Counted from the stretch's first letter, positions 43,863 through 53,163 are shown. The stretch: 64,000 bases of DNA from Marinobacter sp. EhC06 (GCF_001650915.1 NZ_LXYO01000037.1:115778-179777), one strand, 5' to 3'. The notes: generated by a model not told the origin, from the sequence alone. A program made the numbers and translations.

Positions 43863-44791
43863 CGGTGAGCATCCTCCAGAATTGGCAGCCCTGCGCTCCA
43901 GGCCGGCAGGCAACGACTGTCCAGATCAGCCTGGAGACCGAGAGCCCCCCAATCGAGGGTTTCAATTCCAGCGGCCACATAGGAGGAAAGCATCGAGGCG
44001 AGCGGAAGGACGCTGTCACGGGCAACAAGACGGATCATCGCCGGCGGAACCTGGCCCAATTGGCTTTCGTAATAGTCCAGCGAACGCTGCATTTCCAGAG
44101 CCAACGACTGAACGGCCGACTCCTGGCGAGCAGCATCACGGAGGTCCTCGGAGGTGACATCAAGCCGACGGGACAAGTACAACGTGTTGTCCTTGCAAAT
44201 CACCATCTGGCCGTAGTTCTCTTTCAGATGGACCAGCGCCGCGCCGCGCCGGTTTTCATCCAGCCTGCAAACCAGGTTTCGCAACGCCAGTTCGGCAATA
44301 TCAATTCGCTCCAGTTCCAGGCCAGCTTCCTGCACCAGCGCAATCAGCTCCGAGACCAGAGCTCTCCTGGCAGCGACCACGTTGATCAGTTCACCACGGC
44401 CTCGAGAAGCGTCCTTCGGAAACGGGAATACATCGGAGACCGCCTCAGACGGGCTGAAATCCAGAAAATCCTTCAGCTTCCACTTCAGCGCATCGCCCAG
44501 TTCCGATTCCTCGATGCCTTCCGGACGATCCATCTGGAATACCTGGTACTGATCCAGAGGCAGAACAAGAGTCGTCGCAGCACCAGCCCAGCTATGATTC
44601 TCCACCAACTCCCCAAGCGCCGTCTGACGCCTGGCAGGCAGACAATCAGTAAATCCCGACCTCGCGGCATCGGGCCCACCTGATTCCGACCAGGCAATGC
44701 CGTCGGGACGAATCTCCAGACACACCCGCAGCCGTGCCCCGGAGCGTCTGAACAGACCGGTCAGTTTTCTCAGTATTGGTGTCTTTGTCAT
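43859..44791 (-). CDS. mshI: MSHA biogenesis protein MshI (PilM-like)
   Basis: A 310-aa soluble actin-like ATPase-fold protein resembling PilM/GspL cytoplasmic domains, with CLEIRPDGIAW early and LIRLVARDSVLPLAS late. It probably binds the cytoplasmic tail of MshI2. It is the first gene of the MSHA cluster, so the operon promoter should lie in 44792-44950. I saw no confident -35/-10 pair there. The ATG at 44791 was used; the ribosome-binding site is weak (ACGGACT). Confidence 0.84.
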   Translation of the reverse strand: MTKTPILRKLTGLFRRSGARLRVCLEIRPDGIAWSESGGPDAARSGFTDCLPARRQTALGELVENHSWAGAATTLVLPLDQYQVFQMDRPEGIEESELGDALKWKLKDFLDFSPSEAVSDVFPFPKDASRGRGELINVVAARRALVSELIALVQEAGLELERIDIAELALRNLVCRLDENRRGAALVHLKENYGQMVICKDNTLYLSRRLDVTSEDLRDAARQESAVQSLALEMQRSLDYYESQLGQVPPAMIRLVARDSVLPLASMLSSYVAAGIETLDWGALGLQADLDSRCLPAWSAGLPILEDAHR

Positions 44792-44956
44792 GGAGTCCGT
44801 TGAAAAAGGATCCGAAGGCCACTCGCCAGCCTAAAGTCATTATTATGCTGCCCAAAAAACAGGCGCTTTTTACAATGGATTACATGATAGATGAGAAACT
44901 GAACGTAACTCCACGTTTTTTTGATTGATTTCACATCGTTTTTGCAAGTCCGTAAC

Positions 44957-44986
44957 AATAAAGCCCCCGCAAAGCGGAGGCTTTAT
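44957..44986 (-). terminator. Intrinsic terminator of ssb
   Basis: On the minus strand AATAAAGCCTCCGC pairs with GCGGGGGCTTTATT around a short loop; the right arm supplies the T-rich end. Confidence 0.85.
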
Positions 44987-45027
44987 TCACTTCGGATGGT
45001 CAGATTCCGTTTCACATATACTCTTGA

Positions 45028-45552
45028 CTAGAAGGGAATGTCATCGTCAAAGTCGTCAACCGGCTCGGGCATACTGCCCTGCGAGGGCTGATTGCTGTAG
45101 CCACCTGACTGCGGCGGCGGGTTGTTCTGCTGTCCCGCCGGTGCATTGTAGCCAGACTGCTGGGGCCGTCCTGCCGGCGCGCCCTGGCTCATTCCGCCTT
45201 CGCCGCCACGGCTGTCCAGCATCTGCATCTGGCCATTGATATCCACCACAACCTCGGTGGTGTATACATCCTGCCCTTCTTTGTTCTGCCATTTGCGGGT
45301 CTGCAGCTTGCCCTCGATGTAGACCTTTGAGCCTTTACGCAGGTACTGGCCGGCCACTTCGGCGATCTTGCCGAACATGACAACCCGATGCCATTCGGTT
45401 TTCGGCACCAGCTGACCGGTCTGACGATCCTTGTAGCTTTCGTCCGTTGCAAGGTTCAGGTTCACAACGGCATTGCCGTTAGGGGTGTAGCGGGTATCCG
45501 GGTCCTGTCCCAGATTACCGATGAGAATTACCTTGTTTACGCCTCGTGCCAT
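45028..45552 (-). CDS. ssb: Single-stranded DNA-binding protein
   Basis: A 174-aa SSB. The OB-fold occupies residues about 1-108 (MARGVNKVILIGNLGQDPD, WHRVVMFGK). A flexible Gly/Gln/Pro-rich linker follows, and the acidic tail DFDDDIPF recruits partner proteins. It coats single-stranded DNA in replication, repair and recombination. It sits 57 bp downstream of the MFS gene on the same strand; uvrA-ssb proximity is common in gammaproteobacteria, here interrupted by the transporter. The ATG at 45552 has AGGAGC upstream. Confidence 0.97.
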   Translation of the reverse strand: MARGVNKVILIGNLGQDPDTRYTPNGNAVVNLNLATDESYKDRQTGQLVPKTEWHRVVMFGKIAEVAGQYLRKGSKVYIEGKLQTRKWQNKEGQDVYTTEVVVDINGQMQMLDSRGGEGGMSQGAPAGRPQQSGYNAPAGQQNNPPPQSGGYSNQPSQGSMPEPVDDFDDDIPF

Positions 45553-45609
45553 TTTCTGCTCCTGACTCTGTTTTCAGGGACGCCCGCGCTCCGTGCGTGC
45601 CTCCGGATT

Positions 45610-46980
45610 TCAAGAATTGTTAGCCTGCCGGACAAAAGAAAAGTCCGCAAGTGACGCTTCATCAAATTGCTGCCGATCCACCTTAAGATAAGCGGTGGCG
45701 GCCTCCTCCACAATCACAACATCCTGCACGCCGGGGAGGCGGCGGAGATTGTCATCGATGTCGTCGTACTGCTCGTTCATTACCTGCTGCAACTGTACCA
45801 CGAAACTGGTGGTATGACCGGGCGCCGGCATGGTGAACGCCACCAGCAACCAAAGACCAAGCACCACCACCATAAACCAGAGCACACTCTGGATTCCGCC
45901 ACTCTCCAATAGAAAGCCGCCCAGGGCGCCCCCCAGAAACGCGCCCATGAACTGGGAAGTGGAATAGACACCCATCGCCGTTCCCTTACTGGCGGCCGGC
46001 GACTCCTTGCTGATCAGCGACGGCAGGCTGGCCTCAAGCAGATTGAAAGCCATGAAGAAGAAAAACAGAACGGCCCAGGCAGCAACCAGGCTACCAGACA
46101 CGCCGTTAAATCCGGCGGTTGCCAATGTAAGCAGTGCAATCGCCCCAACCAGAACCGGCTTCATCTTGCGCTTTTTCTCACCAATGATGATGAAGGGCAC
46201 CATCGCAAAGAAAGACATTACCATCACGCTCAGGTAGAACCACCAGTGAGAACTGGTGGCAAGCCCGAACTGATTCTGCAGCATGGAAGGAAACACCAGA
46301 AACAGGGCGGTCAAGACCAGGTGCAGGGCAAAAATACCGAAATCCAGCCTCAGCAGGCGCCCGTCTGAAAGCACCCGCCCCAGCATCTCCCTGGCGGGAT
46401 GAGTGTCGGCGCTGGTTTTATGTTGGTGGGGAGTTGGAACCAGGCGGTTGACGATCACTAGAGCGACCACCGCAAGCGCCGCCGTCGCATAGAAAATCCC
46501 GGACAGTCCCCACCAGGCGCCAAGAAGGGGGCCAAGCACCAACGAGACCGAAAAGGACAGGCCAATCGTGATGCCCACCGTCGCCATGGCCTTGGTCCGC
46601 TCTTCCTCTCGGGTCAGGTCACTGAGCAACGCCATCAGAACACTGGCGATGGCACCGGCGCCCTGAAGAATCCGACCGGCAATCACAACGTATATGGAGT
46701 CCGTGGCCGCGGCCAGAAGACTGCCAGCGGCAAATAATACGAGCCCGATGTAGATCATGCGCTTACGGCCGACCCGGTCCGACAGCATGCCAAAGGGAAT
46801 CTGTAACAGCGCTTGGCTCAGGCCGTAGGCGCCTATGGCAAACCCCAGGAGAGCCGGCGTTGCATCCTTGAGGTCTTCGCCAAGCAGCATGAATACCGGC
46901 AGCACCATGAACAGTCCGAGCATGCGCATGGCGTAGACAGACGCCAGGGCCGATACGGAGCGTTTTTCCAGCGCATTCAT
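45610..46980 (-). CDS. MFS transporter, YajR-like with C-terminal YAM domain
   Basis: A 456-aa drug/H+ antiporter-type transporter with 12 predicted helices. MFS motif A is FGMLSDRVGRKRMI between helices 2 and 3, and motif C-type GPLLGAWWG is in helix 5. After the last helix, residues about 395-456 form a small soluble domain (LRRLPGVQDVVIVEEAATAYLKVD) like the ferredoxin-fold YAM domain of E. coli YajR. Substrate is unknown. The ATG at 46980 was used. It is divergent from uvrA, with a 185-bp gap. Confidence 0.9.
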   Translation of the reverse strand: MNALEKRSVSALASVYAMRMLGLFMVLPVFMLLGEDLKDATPALLGFAIGAYGLSQALLQIPFGMLSDRVGRKRMIYIGLVLFAAGSLLAAATDSIYVVIAGRILQGAGAIASVLMALLSDLTREEERTKAMATVGITIGLSFSVSLVLGPLLGAWWGLSGIFYATAALAVVALVIVNRLVPTPHQHKTSADTHPAREMLGRVLSDGRLLRLDFGIFALHLVLTALFLVFPSMLQNQFGLATSSHWWFYLSVMVMSFFAMVPFIIIGEKKRKMKPVLVGAIALLTLATAGFNGVSGSLVAAWAVLFFFFMAFNLLEASLPSLISKESPAASKGTAMGVYSTSQFMGAFLGGALGGFLLESGGIQSVLWFMVVVLGLWLLVAFTMPAPGHTTSFVVQLQQVMNEQYDDIDDNLRRLPGVQDVVIVEEAATAYLKVDRQQFDEASLADFSFVRQANNS

Positions 46981-47100
46981 GGCAATTACGTACCTCAGCC
47001 GGGGTTGAAAGCGGTCAGATTGAGGGCAGATACCCTTCGCAGGCGGCGCATTGTAGCAGAAGGCGCCCTCACGGGGGACAGGTGGCGTGGCCCGGGCCCA

Positions 47101-47147
47101 GGTATCATTTTCGCTGCAGCGGGCCCAACGCGGTATAATTTTCGCTT
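47101..47147. repeat. 15-bp direct repeat at the uvrA promoter
   Basis: GGTATCATTTTCGCT (47101-47115) and GGTATAATTTTCGCT (47133-47147) differ at one position and are 32 bp apart, about three helical turns. The second includes TATAAT (47134-47139), the likely -10 of uvrA, with a poor -35 about 18 bp upstream. No SOS (LexA) box was found. Confidence 0.7.
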
Positions 47148-47165
47148 TTATCCGAGCGAGGTGTT

Positions 47166-49988
47166 ATGGACCATATCCAGATCAAAGGGGCGCGAACCCA
47201 CAACCTGAAGAACATCGACCTGGATATGCCAAGGGACAAGCTCATCGTGATTACCGGCCTCTCCGGTTCCGGCAAATCCTCCCTTGCCTTCGACACCCTC
47301 TATGCAGAGGGGCAGCGCCGCTACGTGGAATCGCTGTCCACTTATGCCCGCCAGTTTCTCTCAATGATGGAAAAGCCGGATGTGGACCATATCGAAGGCC
47401 TGTCGCCCGCCATATCCATCGAGCAGAAGTCCACCTCCCACAACCCGCGTTCGACAGTCGGCACCATCACCGAAATATACGATTACCTGCGCCTGCTCTT
47501 TGCCCGAGCCGGCGAGCCCCGATGCCCCGACCATGGCCAACCCCTGGAAGCTCAGACCGTCAGCCAGATGGTGGACCAGGTGGTTGCCATGCCGGAAGAC
47601 AGCAAGCTGATGATCCTGGCACCGGTGATCCGGGACCGGAAAGGTGAGCACCTCCAGGTTATCGAAACCATGCGCAGCCAGGGCTTCATCCGCCTGCGGG
47701 TGGACGGAACCGTTTACGACATTGACGATGTCCCGGCCCTGGACAAGAAACGCAAACACCAGATTGATGTGGTCGTTGATCGGTTCAAGGTTAAACCGGG
47801 CCTGGAGCAGCGCCTGGCAGAGAGCTTCGAGACCGCCCTGCAGCTGGCGGACGGTATTGCCCTGGTAGCCCCAATGGCCGGCGAAGGCGAAGAACACACC
47901 TTCTCCGCTCGTTACGCCTGCACCCAATGCGGCTACGCCCTGAGCGAACTCGAGCCAAAACTGTTTTCCTTTAACAATCCCGCAGGCGCCTGCCCAACCT
48001 GCGACGGCCTGGGCGTCAAACAGTTCTTCGATCCGGAGAAAATTGTCCATCACCCGGAGGCGACGCTGGCATCCGGGGCCATCAAGGGGTGGGATCGCCG
48101 GGCCGTCTATTACTTCCAGATGCTGGGCAGTGTGGCAGACCATTACGGTATCGACCTCGAAACACCCTGGGAGGACCTACCCGAAGACTTCCGCAACGTA
48201 CTGCTGTTTGGCTCAGGCGATGAAGACATTCCTTTCCGCTACGTGAACTCCCGTGGCCATATCATGGAGAAGGCTCATCCCTTCGAGGGCATTCTGCCTA
48301 ACCTTGAGCGGCGTTACCGTGAGACCGACTCACAGAGCATGCGGGAGGAACTGGCTCGCAACCTCAGCACCCAACCGTGCAAGGAGTGCGGAGGTTCCCG
48401 GCTGCGCCGAAGCGCCCGCCATGTCTTTATTGAAGAAAACAATATTTCTGATGTTACCCACTTGCCGGTTGGCGAGGCCCACGATTACTTCGAAACCCTG
48501 GCGCTGCCGGGCCGGAAAGGCGAAATCGCCGAGAAAATACTGAAGGAAGTACGCCAGAGACTCCAGTTCCTGGTAAACGTGGGCCTGGAATACCTGACCC
48601 TCGAGCGCAGTGCCGACACCCTGTCCGGTGGCGAGGCCCAGCGTATTCGTCTGGCAAGCCAGATTGGCGCCGGGCTGGTGGGCGTCATGTACATTCTCGA
48701 CGAACCGTCCATCGGGCTGCACCAGCGGGACAATGACCGGCTGCTGGCCACCCTCACCCACCTGCGGGACCTGGGCAACACCGTAATTGTCGTCGAACAC
48801 GACGAGGACGCCATCCGCGCCGCCGATCACGTCATCGATATCGGGCCCGGCGCCGGCGTCCATGGCGGCCACGTCATCGGCCAGGGCACACCGCAACAGA
48901 TCATCGACAACCCCGACTCTCTCACCGGCCAGTATCTGAATGGCACCCGGGAAATAGCCATTCCCAAGCAGCGCAATAAGGGCAGCGGAAAGTCGTTAAC
49001 GCTGGCTGGCGCCACCGGCAACAACCTGAAAGACGTTACCCTGAACCTGCCCCTGGGAATCATGACCTGTATCACCGGCGTGTCCGGGTCGGGCAAGTCC
49101 ACTCTGATCAACAGCACCCTGTATCCGGTGGCCGCCGCCAAACTCAACAAGGCCACCAGCCTGAATCATGCGCCGTACCAGTCACTCAAGGGACTGGATA
49201 ACCTGGACAAGGTCATCGACATTGACCAGAGCCCCATCGGTCGCACACCACGCTCCAACCCGGCCACCTATACCGGCCTGTTCACCCCCATCCGCGAACT
49301 TTTCGCCGGAACCCAGGAGGCACGCTCCCGCGGCTACAAGCCCGGGCGGTTTTCCTTCAACGTCAAAGGTGGCCGATGCGAAGCCTGCCAGGGTGACGGC
49401 GTGATCAAGGTGGAAATGCACTTCCTGCCGGATGTCTACGTTCCCTGCGATGTCTGCAAGGGCAAGCGCTATAACCGTGAAACCCTGGAAGTGCGCTACA
49501 AGGGCAAGAACATCAACGAAGTGCTGGAAATGACCGTTGAGGAAGGACGCGAATTCTTCGATGCCGTGCCTTTCCTGGCCCGCAAGCTCCAGACCCTGAT
49601 GGATGTGGGCCTCTCCTATATCCGTCTGGGGCAAAGCGCAGTGACACTCTCAGGCGGGGAAGCCCAGCGGGTGAAGCTGGCCAAGGAACTCTCCAAGCGG
49701 GATACCGGCAAGACCCTCTACATTCTGGACGAGCCCACCACCGGCCTGCACTTCTATGACATCCAACAACTACTGAATGTTCTGGAACGGTTGCGTGACC
49801 ACGGCAACACCATCGTGGTGATCGAGCATAACCTGGACGTTATCAAGACGGCAGACTGGATTGTCGACCTGGGCCCGGAGGGTGGCTCCGGCGGTGGGCA
49901 GATCATTGCCGAGGGCACGCCCGAGGAAGTTGCGGAGAACACTGCTTCCCACACAGGCCGCTACTTGAAGCCCATGTTGAAGAAGTAG
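47166..49988 (+). CDS. uvrA: Excinuclease ABC subunit A
   Basis: A 940-aa damage-recognition ATPase of nucleotide excision repair that loads UvrB. It has two ABC modules. The first Walker A is GLSGSGKSS at 31-39, and the second is GVSGSGKST at about 638-646. ABC signatures LSGGEAQR occur in both halves. Zinc-finger cysteines are CTQCG...CPTC and CEAC...CDVC. The ATG at 47166 has GAGG upstream. It is not in an operon. Length matches E. coli UvrA (940 aa). Confidence 0.98.
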   Translation: MDHIQIKGARTHNLKNIDLDMPRDKLIVITGLSGSGKSSLAFDTLYAEGQRRYVESLSTYARQFLSMMEKPDVDHIEGLSPAISIEQKSTSHNPRSTVGTITEIYDYLRLLFARAGEPRCPDHGQPLEAQTVSQMVDQVVAMPEDSKLMILAPVIRDRKGEHLQVIETMRSQGFIRLRVDGTVYDIDDVPALDKKRKHQIDVVVDRFKVKPGLEQRLAESFETALQLADGIALVAPMAGEGEEHTFSARYACTQCGYALSELEPKLFSFNNPAGACPTCDGLGVKQFFDPEKIVHHPEATLASGAIKGWDRRAVYYFQMLGSVADHYGIDLETPWEDLPEDFRNVLLFGSGDEDIPFRYVNSRGHIMEKAHPFEGILPNLERRYRETDSQSMREELARNLSTQPCKECGGSRLRRSARHVFIEENNISDVTHLPVGEAHDYFETLALPGRKGEIAEKILKEVRQRLQFLVNVGLEYLTLERSADTLSGGEAQRIRLASQIGAGLVGVMYILDEPSIGLHQRDNDRLLATLTHLRDLGNTVIVVEHDEDAIRAADHVIDIGPGAGVHGGHVIGQGTPQQIIDNPDSLTGQYLNGTREIAIPKQRNKGSGKSLTLAGATGNNLKDVTLNLPLGIMTCITGVSGSGKSTLINSTLYPVAAAKLNKATSLNHAPYQSLKGLDNLDKVIDIDQSPIGRTPRSNPATYTGLFTPIRELFAGTQEARSRGYKPGRFSFNVKGGRCEACQGDGVIKVEMHFLPDVYVPCDVCKGKRYNRETLEVRYKGKNINEVLEMTVEEGREFFDAVPFLARKLQTLMDVGLSYIRLGQSAVTLSGGEAQRVKLAKELSKRDTGKTLYILDEPTTGLHFYDIQQLLNVLERLRDHGNTIVVIEHNLDVIKTADWIVDLGPEGGSGGGQIIAEGTPEEVAENTASHTGRYLKPMLKK

Positions 49989-50092
49989 TTGGCGGGCAAT
50001 GGAGAGCCCTGTCGGCGAGGGGGTGGTAAACCCCCACCGCCTTGCCAGCCACCTAACCTCGAAAACTACGAATTCCCTGAAACTCAGACACA

Positions 50093-50126
50093 AAAAAACC
50101 GGGAACCTCACGGAACCCGGTTTTTT
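50093..50126. terminator. Bidirectional intrinsic terminator (uvrA / rplQ)
   Basis: AAAAAACCGGG and CCCGGTTTTTT around 12 nt form a symmetric A/T-flanked stem between two convergent genes, so it should stop both transcripts. Confidence 0.88.
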
Positions 50127-50150
50127 CATCGTTGGCCGAAGCCGAGGCAA

Positions 50151-50549
50151 TTAATCCTCGTCTTCGTCCACCTCTTCCGCTTCGATATCCAGCGGACGAC
50201 CGACCAACTCAACAAATGCCATAGGGGCATTGTCGCCAGCACGGAAGCCACACTTCAGGATACGAAGGTATCCACCCGGACGCTCGCTGTAACGGGGTCC
50301 AAGCTCATCAAACAGCTTGGCAACCGCAGCATCGTCACGCAGGCGTGAGAACGCCAGACGACGATTCGCGACCGAATCATTCTTGGAGAGCGTGATCAAA
50401 GGCTCAGCTACCCGACGAAGCTCTTTGGCTTTCGGCAGCGTTGTTTTGATCAGCTCGTGTTCAACCAGTGACGCAGTCATGTTACGGAACATGGCCTTGC
50501 GATGCGCACTGGTCCTGCTGAACTTACGACCACTCTTACGATGACGCAT
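50151..50549 (-). CDS. rplQ: 50S ribosomal protein L17
   Basis: A 132-aa L17, last gene of the alpha operon, with MRHRKSGRKFSRTSAHRKAM (conserved start) and SLVEHELIKTTLPKAKELR. It has an acidic C-terminal tail. It lies 33 bp after rpoA and ends before the shared terminator. Confidence 0.97.
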   Translation of the reverse strand: MRHRKSGRKFSRTSAHRKAMFRNMTASLVEHELIKTTLPKAKELRRVAEPLITLSKNDSVANRRLAFSRLRDDAAVAKLFDELGPRYSERPGGYLRILKCGFRAGDNAPMAFVELVGRPLDIEAEEVDEDED

Positions 50550-50582
50550 TGCTCTGATTCCTTACCTTAAACTAATCGGCGA

Positions 50583-51587
50583 TTAACCGCCCAGAACCCG
50601 GTCGTCGCCACGAAGGCTAGCCGGCGGCCAGTTATCAAGACGCATGCCCAGTGACAGACCACGGGACGCCAGAACGTCCTTGATCTCGGTCAGCGACTTT
50701 TTACCAAGGTTAGGCGTCTTCAACAGCTCAACTTCTGTGCGCTGGATAAGATCGCCGATGTAGTAAATGTTCTCAGCCTTCAAGCAGTTAGCTGAACGCA
50801 CTGTTAATTCCAGATCATCAACCGGACGCAGCAGGATCGGATCGATTTCTTCCTCTTCCTCAACACGCTCGGGCTCTTTCTCATGATCGAAATCAACAAA
50901 CACCGCCAGTTGCTGCTGGAGGATGGTCGCCGCCCGGCGAATTGCTTCTTCCGGGTCGATGGTGCCATTGGTCTCCAGGTCGATAACCAGCTTGTCCAGA
51001 TCGGTCCGTTGCTCTACCCGTGCACTTTCCACGGCGTAAGCCACACGACGAACCGGGCTGAATGTTGCATCCAGCTGCAGGCGTCCGATGGCGCGAGTTT
51101 CGTCCTCGTCAAGACCACGCTGGTCTGCCGGCTCATAGCCGCGACCGCGAGCAACACGGAGACGCATGTTCACTTCACCATTCTCGCTAAGGTGACAGAT
51201 CACGTGCTCCGGGTTGGCAATCTCGACGTCATGATCCAGCTTGATATCACCGGCTGTCACAACGCCCGGGCCTTTCTTGCTGAGCGTGAGCTCGGCATCG
51301 TCCCGACCGTTCATTTTTACGGCAACGCCTTTGAGATTCAGCAGAATCTCGATGACGTCTTCCTGGACACCCTCAATGGCGCTGTACTCGTGCAGGACAC
51401 CGTCAATCTGCGCTTCAGTCACGGCGCAGCCCGGCATCGAAGACAAGAGAATCCGGCGCAGTGCACTACCCAGGGTATGACCAAAGCCCCTTTCCAGAGG
51501 CTCAAGCGTAACCTTGGCACGTGTGGCGCTTGATTCCTTCACGTCAATGGTACGAGGTGTCAATAACTCATGTACTGAACGCTGCAT
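50583..51587 (-). CDS. rpoA: RNA polymerase alpha subunit
   Basis: A 334-aa alpha subunit. The N-terminal dimerisation domain includes LEPLERGFGHTLGSALRRILLSS (shown in part). The C-terminal domain (from about 250) contacts UP elements and activators: RSANCLKAENIYYIGDLI and the helix SLTEIKDVLASRGLSLGM. It lies in the alpha operon between rpsD and rplQ. The length is close to E. coli (329 aa), with a slightly longer tail. Confidence 0.98.
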   Translation of the reverse strand: MQRSVHELLTPRTIDVKESSATRAKVTLEPLERGFGHTLGSALRRILLSSMPGCAVTEAQIDGVLHEYSAIEGVQEDVIEILLNLKGVAVKMNGRDDAELTLSKKGPGVVTAGDIKLDHDVEIANPEHVICHLSENGEVNMRLRVARGRGYEPADQRGLDEDETRAIGRLQLDATFSPVRRVAYAVESARVEQRTDLDKLVIDLETNGTIDPEEAIRRAATILQQQLAVFVDFDHEKEPERVEEEEEIDPILLRPVDDLELTVRSANCLKAENIYYIGDLIQRTEVELLKTPNLGKKSLTEIKDVLASRGLSLGMRLDNWPPASLRGDDRVLGG

Positions 51588-51622
51588 AGACGCCCCTATC
51601 TGCTATCGTTGCTAACTGGGCT

Positions 51623-52243
51623 TTACTTGGAGTAAAGCTCGACGATGAGGTTCTCGTTGATGTCGGCCGGCAGCTCAGTACGCTCAGGTACTGACTTGTA
51701 AACGCCGGACATCTTGTTGGCGTCGACCTCTACCCAGCTCACCGGTGCACGGCTTGCAGACAGATCCAGTGCGCCTTTAACACGCAGCTGATTCTTCGCC
51801 TTTTCACGCAAGCTCACAACATCACCCGGACGTACCTGATAGGACGGAATGTTAACCGGCTTATCATTGACCAGGATCGCCTTGTGAGAGACGAGCTGAC
51901 GGGCTTCTGCACGGGTAGAACCAAAGCCCATGCGATATACAACGTTATCGAGACGGCCTTCCAGCAGTTGCAGCAGGTTTTCACCAGTCGCACCTTTGCC
52001 TCGGGCGGCCTCTTTGTAATAGTTGCGGAACTGCTTCTCGAGAACGCCGTAGATACGACGAACTTTCTGTTTTTCACGAAGCTGTACGCCGTACTCGGAC
52101 AGACGACCGCGACGCGCGCCGTGCATACCCGGCGGAGTCTCGATGTTGCACTTGGAATCGAGCGCGCGAACACCGCTCTTCAGAAAAAGATCTGTCCCTT
52201 CACGACGAGACAGCTTGCACTTCGGGCCTATATAACGAGCCAT
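51623..52243 (-). CDS. rpsD: 30S ribosomal protein S4
   Basis: A 206-aa S4, primary 16S rRNA binder and, in E. coli, translational repressor of the alpha operon. Its S4 RNA-binding domain includes RLDNVVYRMGFGSTRAEARQLVSH. The zinc-binding N-terminal cysteines of some homologues are absent; only scattered Cys residues are seen. Confidence 0.97.
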   Translation of the reverse strand: MARYIGPKCKLSRREGTDLFLKSGVRALDSKCNIETPPGMHGARRGRLSEYGVQLREKQKVRRIYGVLEKQFRNYYKEAARGKGATGENLLQLLEGRLDNVVYRMGFGSTRAEARQLVSHKAILVNDKPVNIPSYQVRPGDVVSLREKAKNQLRVKGALDLSASRAPVSWVEVDANKMSGVYKSVPERTELPADINENLIVELYSK

Positions 52244-52261
52244 AATTCACTGTCTCCTGTG

Positions 52262-52651
52262 TTAGACGCGGCGCTTCTTGGGCGGACGACAGCCGTTGTG
52301 GGGAATCGGCGTCACATCTGTGATGTTGGTGATCTTGTAGCCACACGCGTTCAGCGCGCGAACTGCAGATTCACGTCCGGGCCCAGGACCCTTAACCTCT
52401 ACGTCCAGGTTTTTAAGGCCGTATTCAGCAGCCGCATTACCGGCTCTTTCAGCTGCTACCTGCGCAGCAAAAGGTGTACTCTTGCGTGACCCACGGAAAC
52501 CGGAACCACCAGAGGTGGCCCAGGACAGGACGTTGCCCTGACGGTCAGAAATGGTCACGATAGTGTTGTTGAAGGACGCGTGAATGTGCGCGACGCCATC
52601 AACAACCGTCTTTTTCACCTTTTTACGGGTACGTGTACCTGGCTTTGCCAT
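52262..52651 (-). CDS. rpsK: 30S ribosomal protein S11
   Basis: A 129-aa S11, platform protein of the 30S subunit that contacts 16S rRNA near the mRNA exit. It shows HIHASFNNTIVTISDRQGN and GPGPGRESAVRAL, ending in the basic PKKRRV. It lies 13 bp after rpsM. Confidence 0.97.
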   Translation of the reverse strand: MAKPGTRTRKKVKKTVVDGVAHIHASFNNTIVTISDRQGNVLSWATSGGSGFRGSRKSTPFAAQVAAERAGNAAAEYGLKNLDVEVKGPGPGRESAVRALNACGYKITNITDVTPIPHNGCRPPKKRRV

Positions 52652-52664
52652 GTTTGCCTACCTG

Positions 52665-53021
52665 TTACTTACGAATAGGTTTGCGTGGACCTTTACGGGT
52701 GCGTGCGTTGGTCTTGGTGCGCTGGCCACGGACCGGAAGGCCATGACGATGACGCAGACCACGGTGACATCCGAGATCCTTCAAACGCTTGATGTTCATC
52801 TGTACTTCACGACGCAGATCACCTTCGACAGACACCTTGCCCACTTCAGTACGAAGTGCTTCAAGCTGCTCGTCGCTCAGGTCTTTGACCTTAAGGTCCG
52901 GCTTGACACCGGTAGCGTCGCAAAGCTTCTGGGCTGTGGTCTTGCCAACACCAAAGATGTAGGTCAGCGAGACAACAGCATGTTTGTGATCGGGTATATT
53001 GACACCGGCTATACGTGCCAT
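52665..53021 (-). CDS. rpsM: 30S ribosomal protein S13
   Basis: A 118-aa S13, head protein of the 30S subunit, with MARIAGVNIPDHKHAVVSLT at the start and HRGLRHRHGLPVRGQRT in the C-terminal tail. The frame is open 31 codons upstream; the ATG at 53021 gives the standard protein. It is the first gene of the alpha operon, preceded by a 142-bp gap holding a long hairpin and likely promoter. Confidence 0.97.
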   Translation of the reverse strand: MARIAGVNIPDHKHAVVSLTYIFGVGKTTAQKLCDATGVKPDLKVKDLSDEQLEALRTEVGKVSVEGDLRREVQMNIKRLKDLGCHRGLRHRHGLPVRGQRTKTNARTRKGPRKPIRK

Positions 53022-53083
53022 CCAAATTACTCCGCGTTCAAAGCTTTGCTGTGTGAATTTTCCGCCACTATAAAAGGGCGCGA

Positions 53084-53125
53084 AATAATAGCGCCTGACC
53101 CCTGCCGGGGTCAAGCGCTATTATT
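53084..53125 (-). promoter_or_regulatory. Hairpin with embedded promoter before rpsM
   Basis: AATAATAGCGC-C-TGACCCC pairs with GGGGTCA-A-GCGCTATTATT around TGCC: a stem of about 19 bp with one mismatch. Read on the minus strand it also contains TTGACC, an 18-bp spacer and TATTAT, a good sigma-70 promoter for rpsM starting near 53078. Confidence 0.6.
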
Positions 53126-53163
53126 CGTACCCTCTACAATGTCAGTTCTGGATCCTTTGAGGA

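Noticed and set aside
44792..44950. Defined promoter for the MSHA operon
   Set aside because: CATAAT and TTGTAA are present but 22 bp apart, outside the normal spacing; no sigma-54 element either.
46981..47165. SOS (LexA) box before uvrA
   Set aside because: No CTGT-N8-ACAG sequence was found in the gap.
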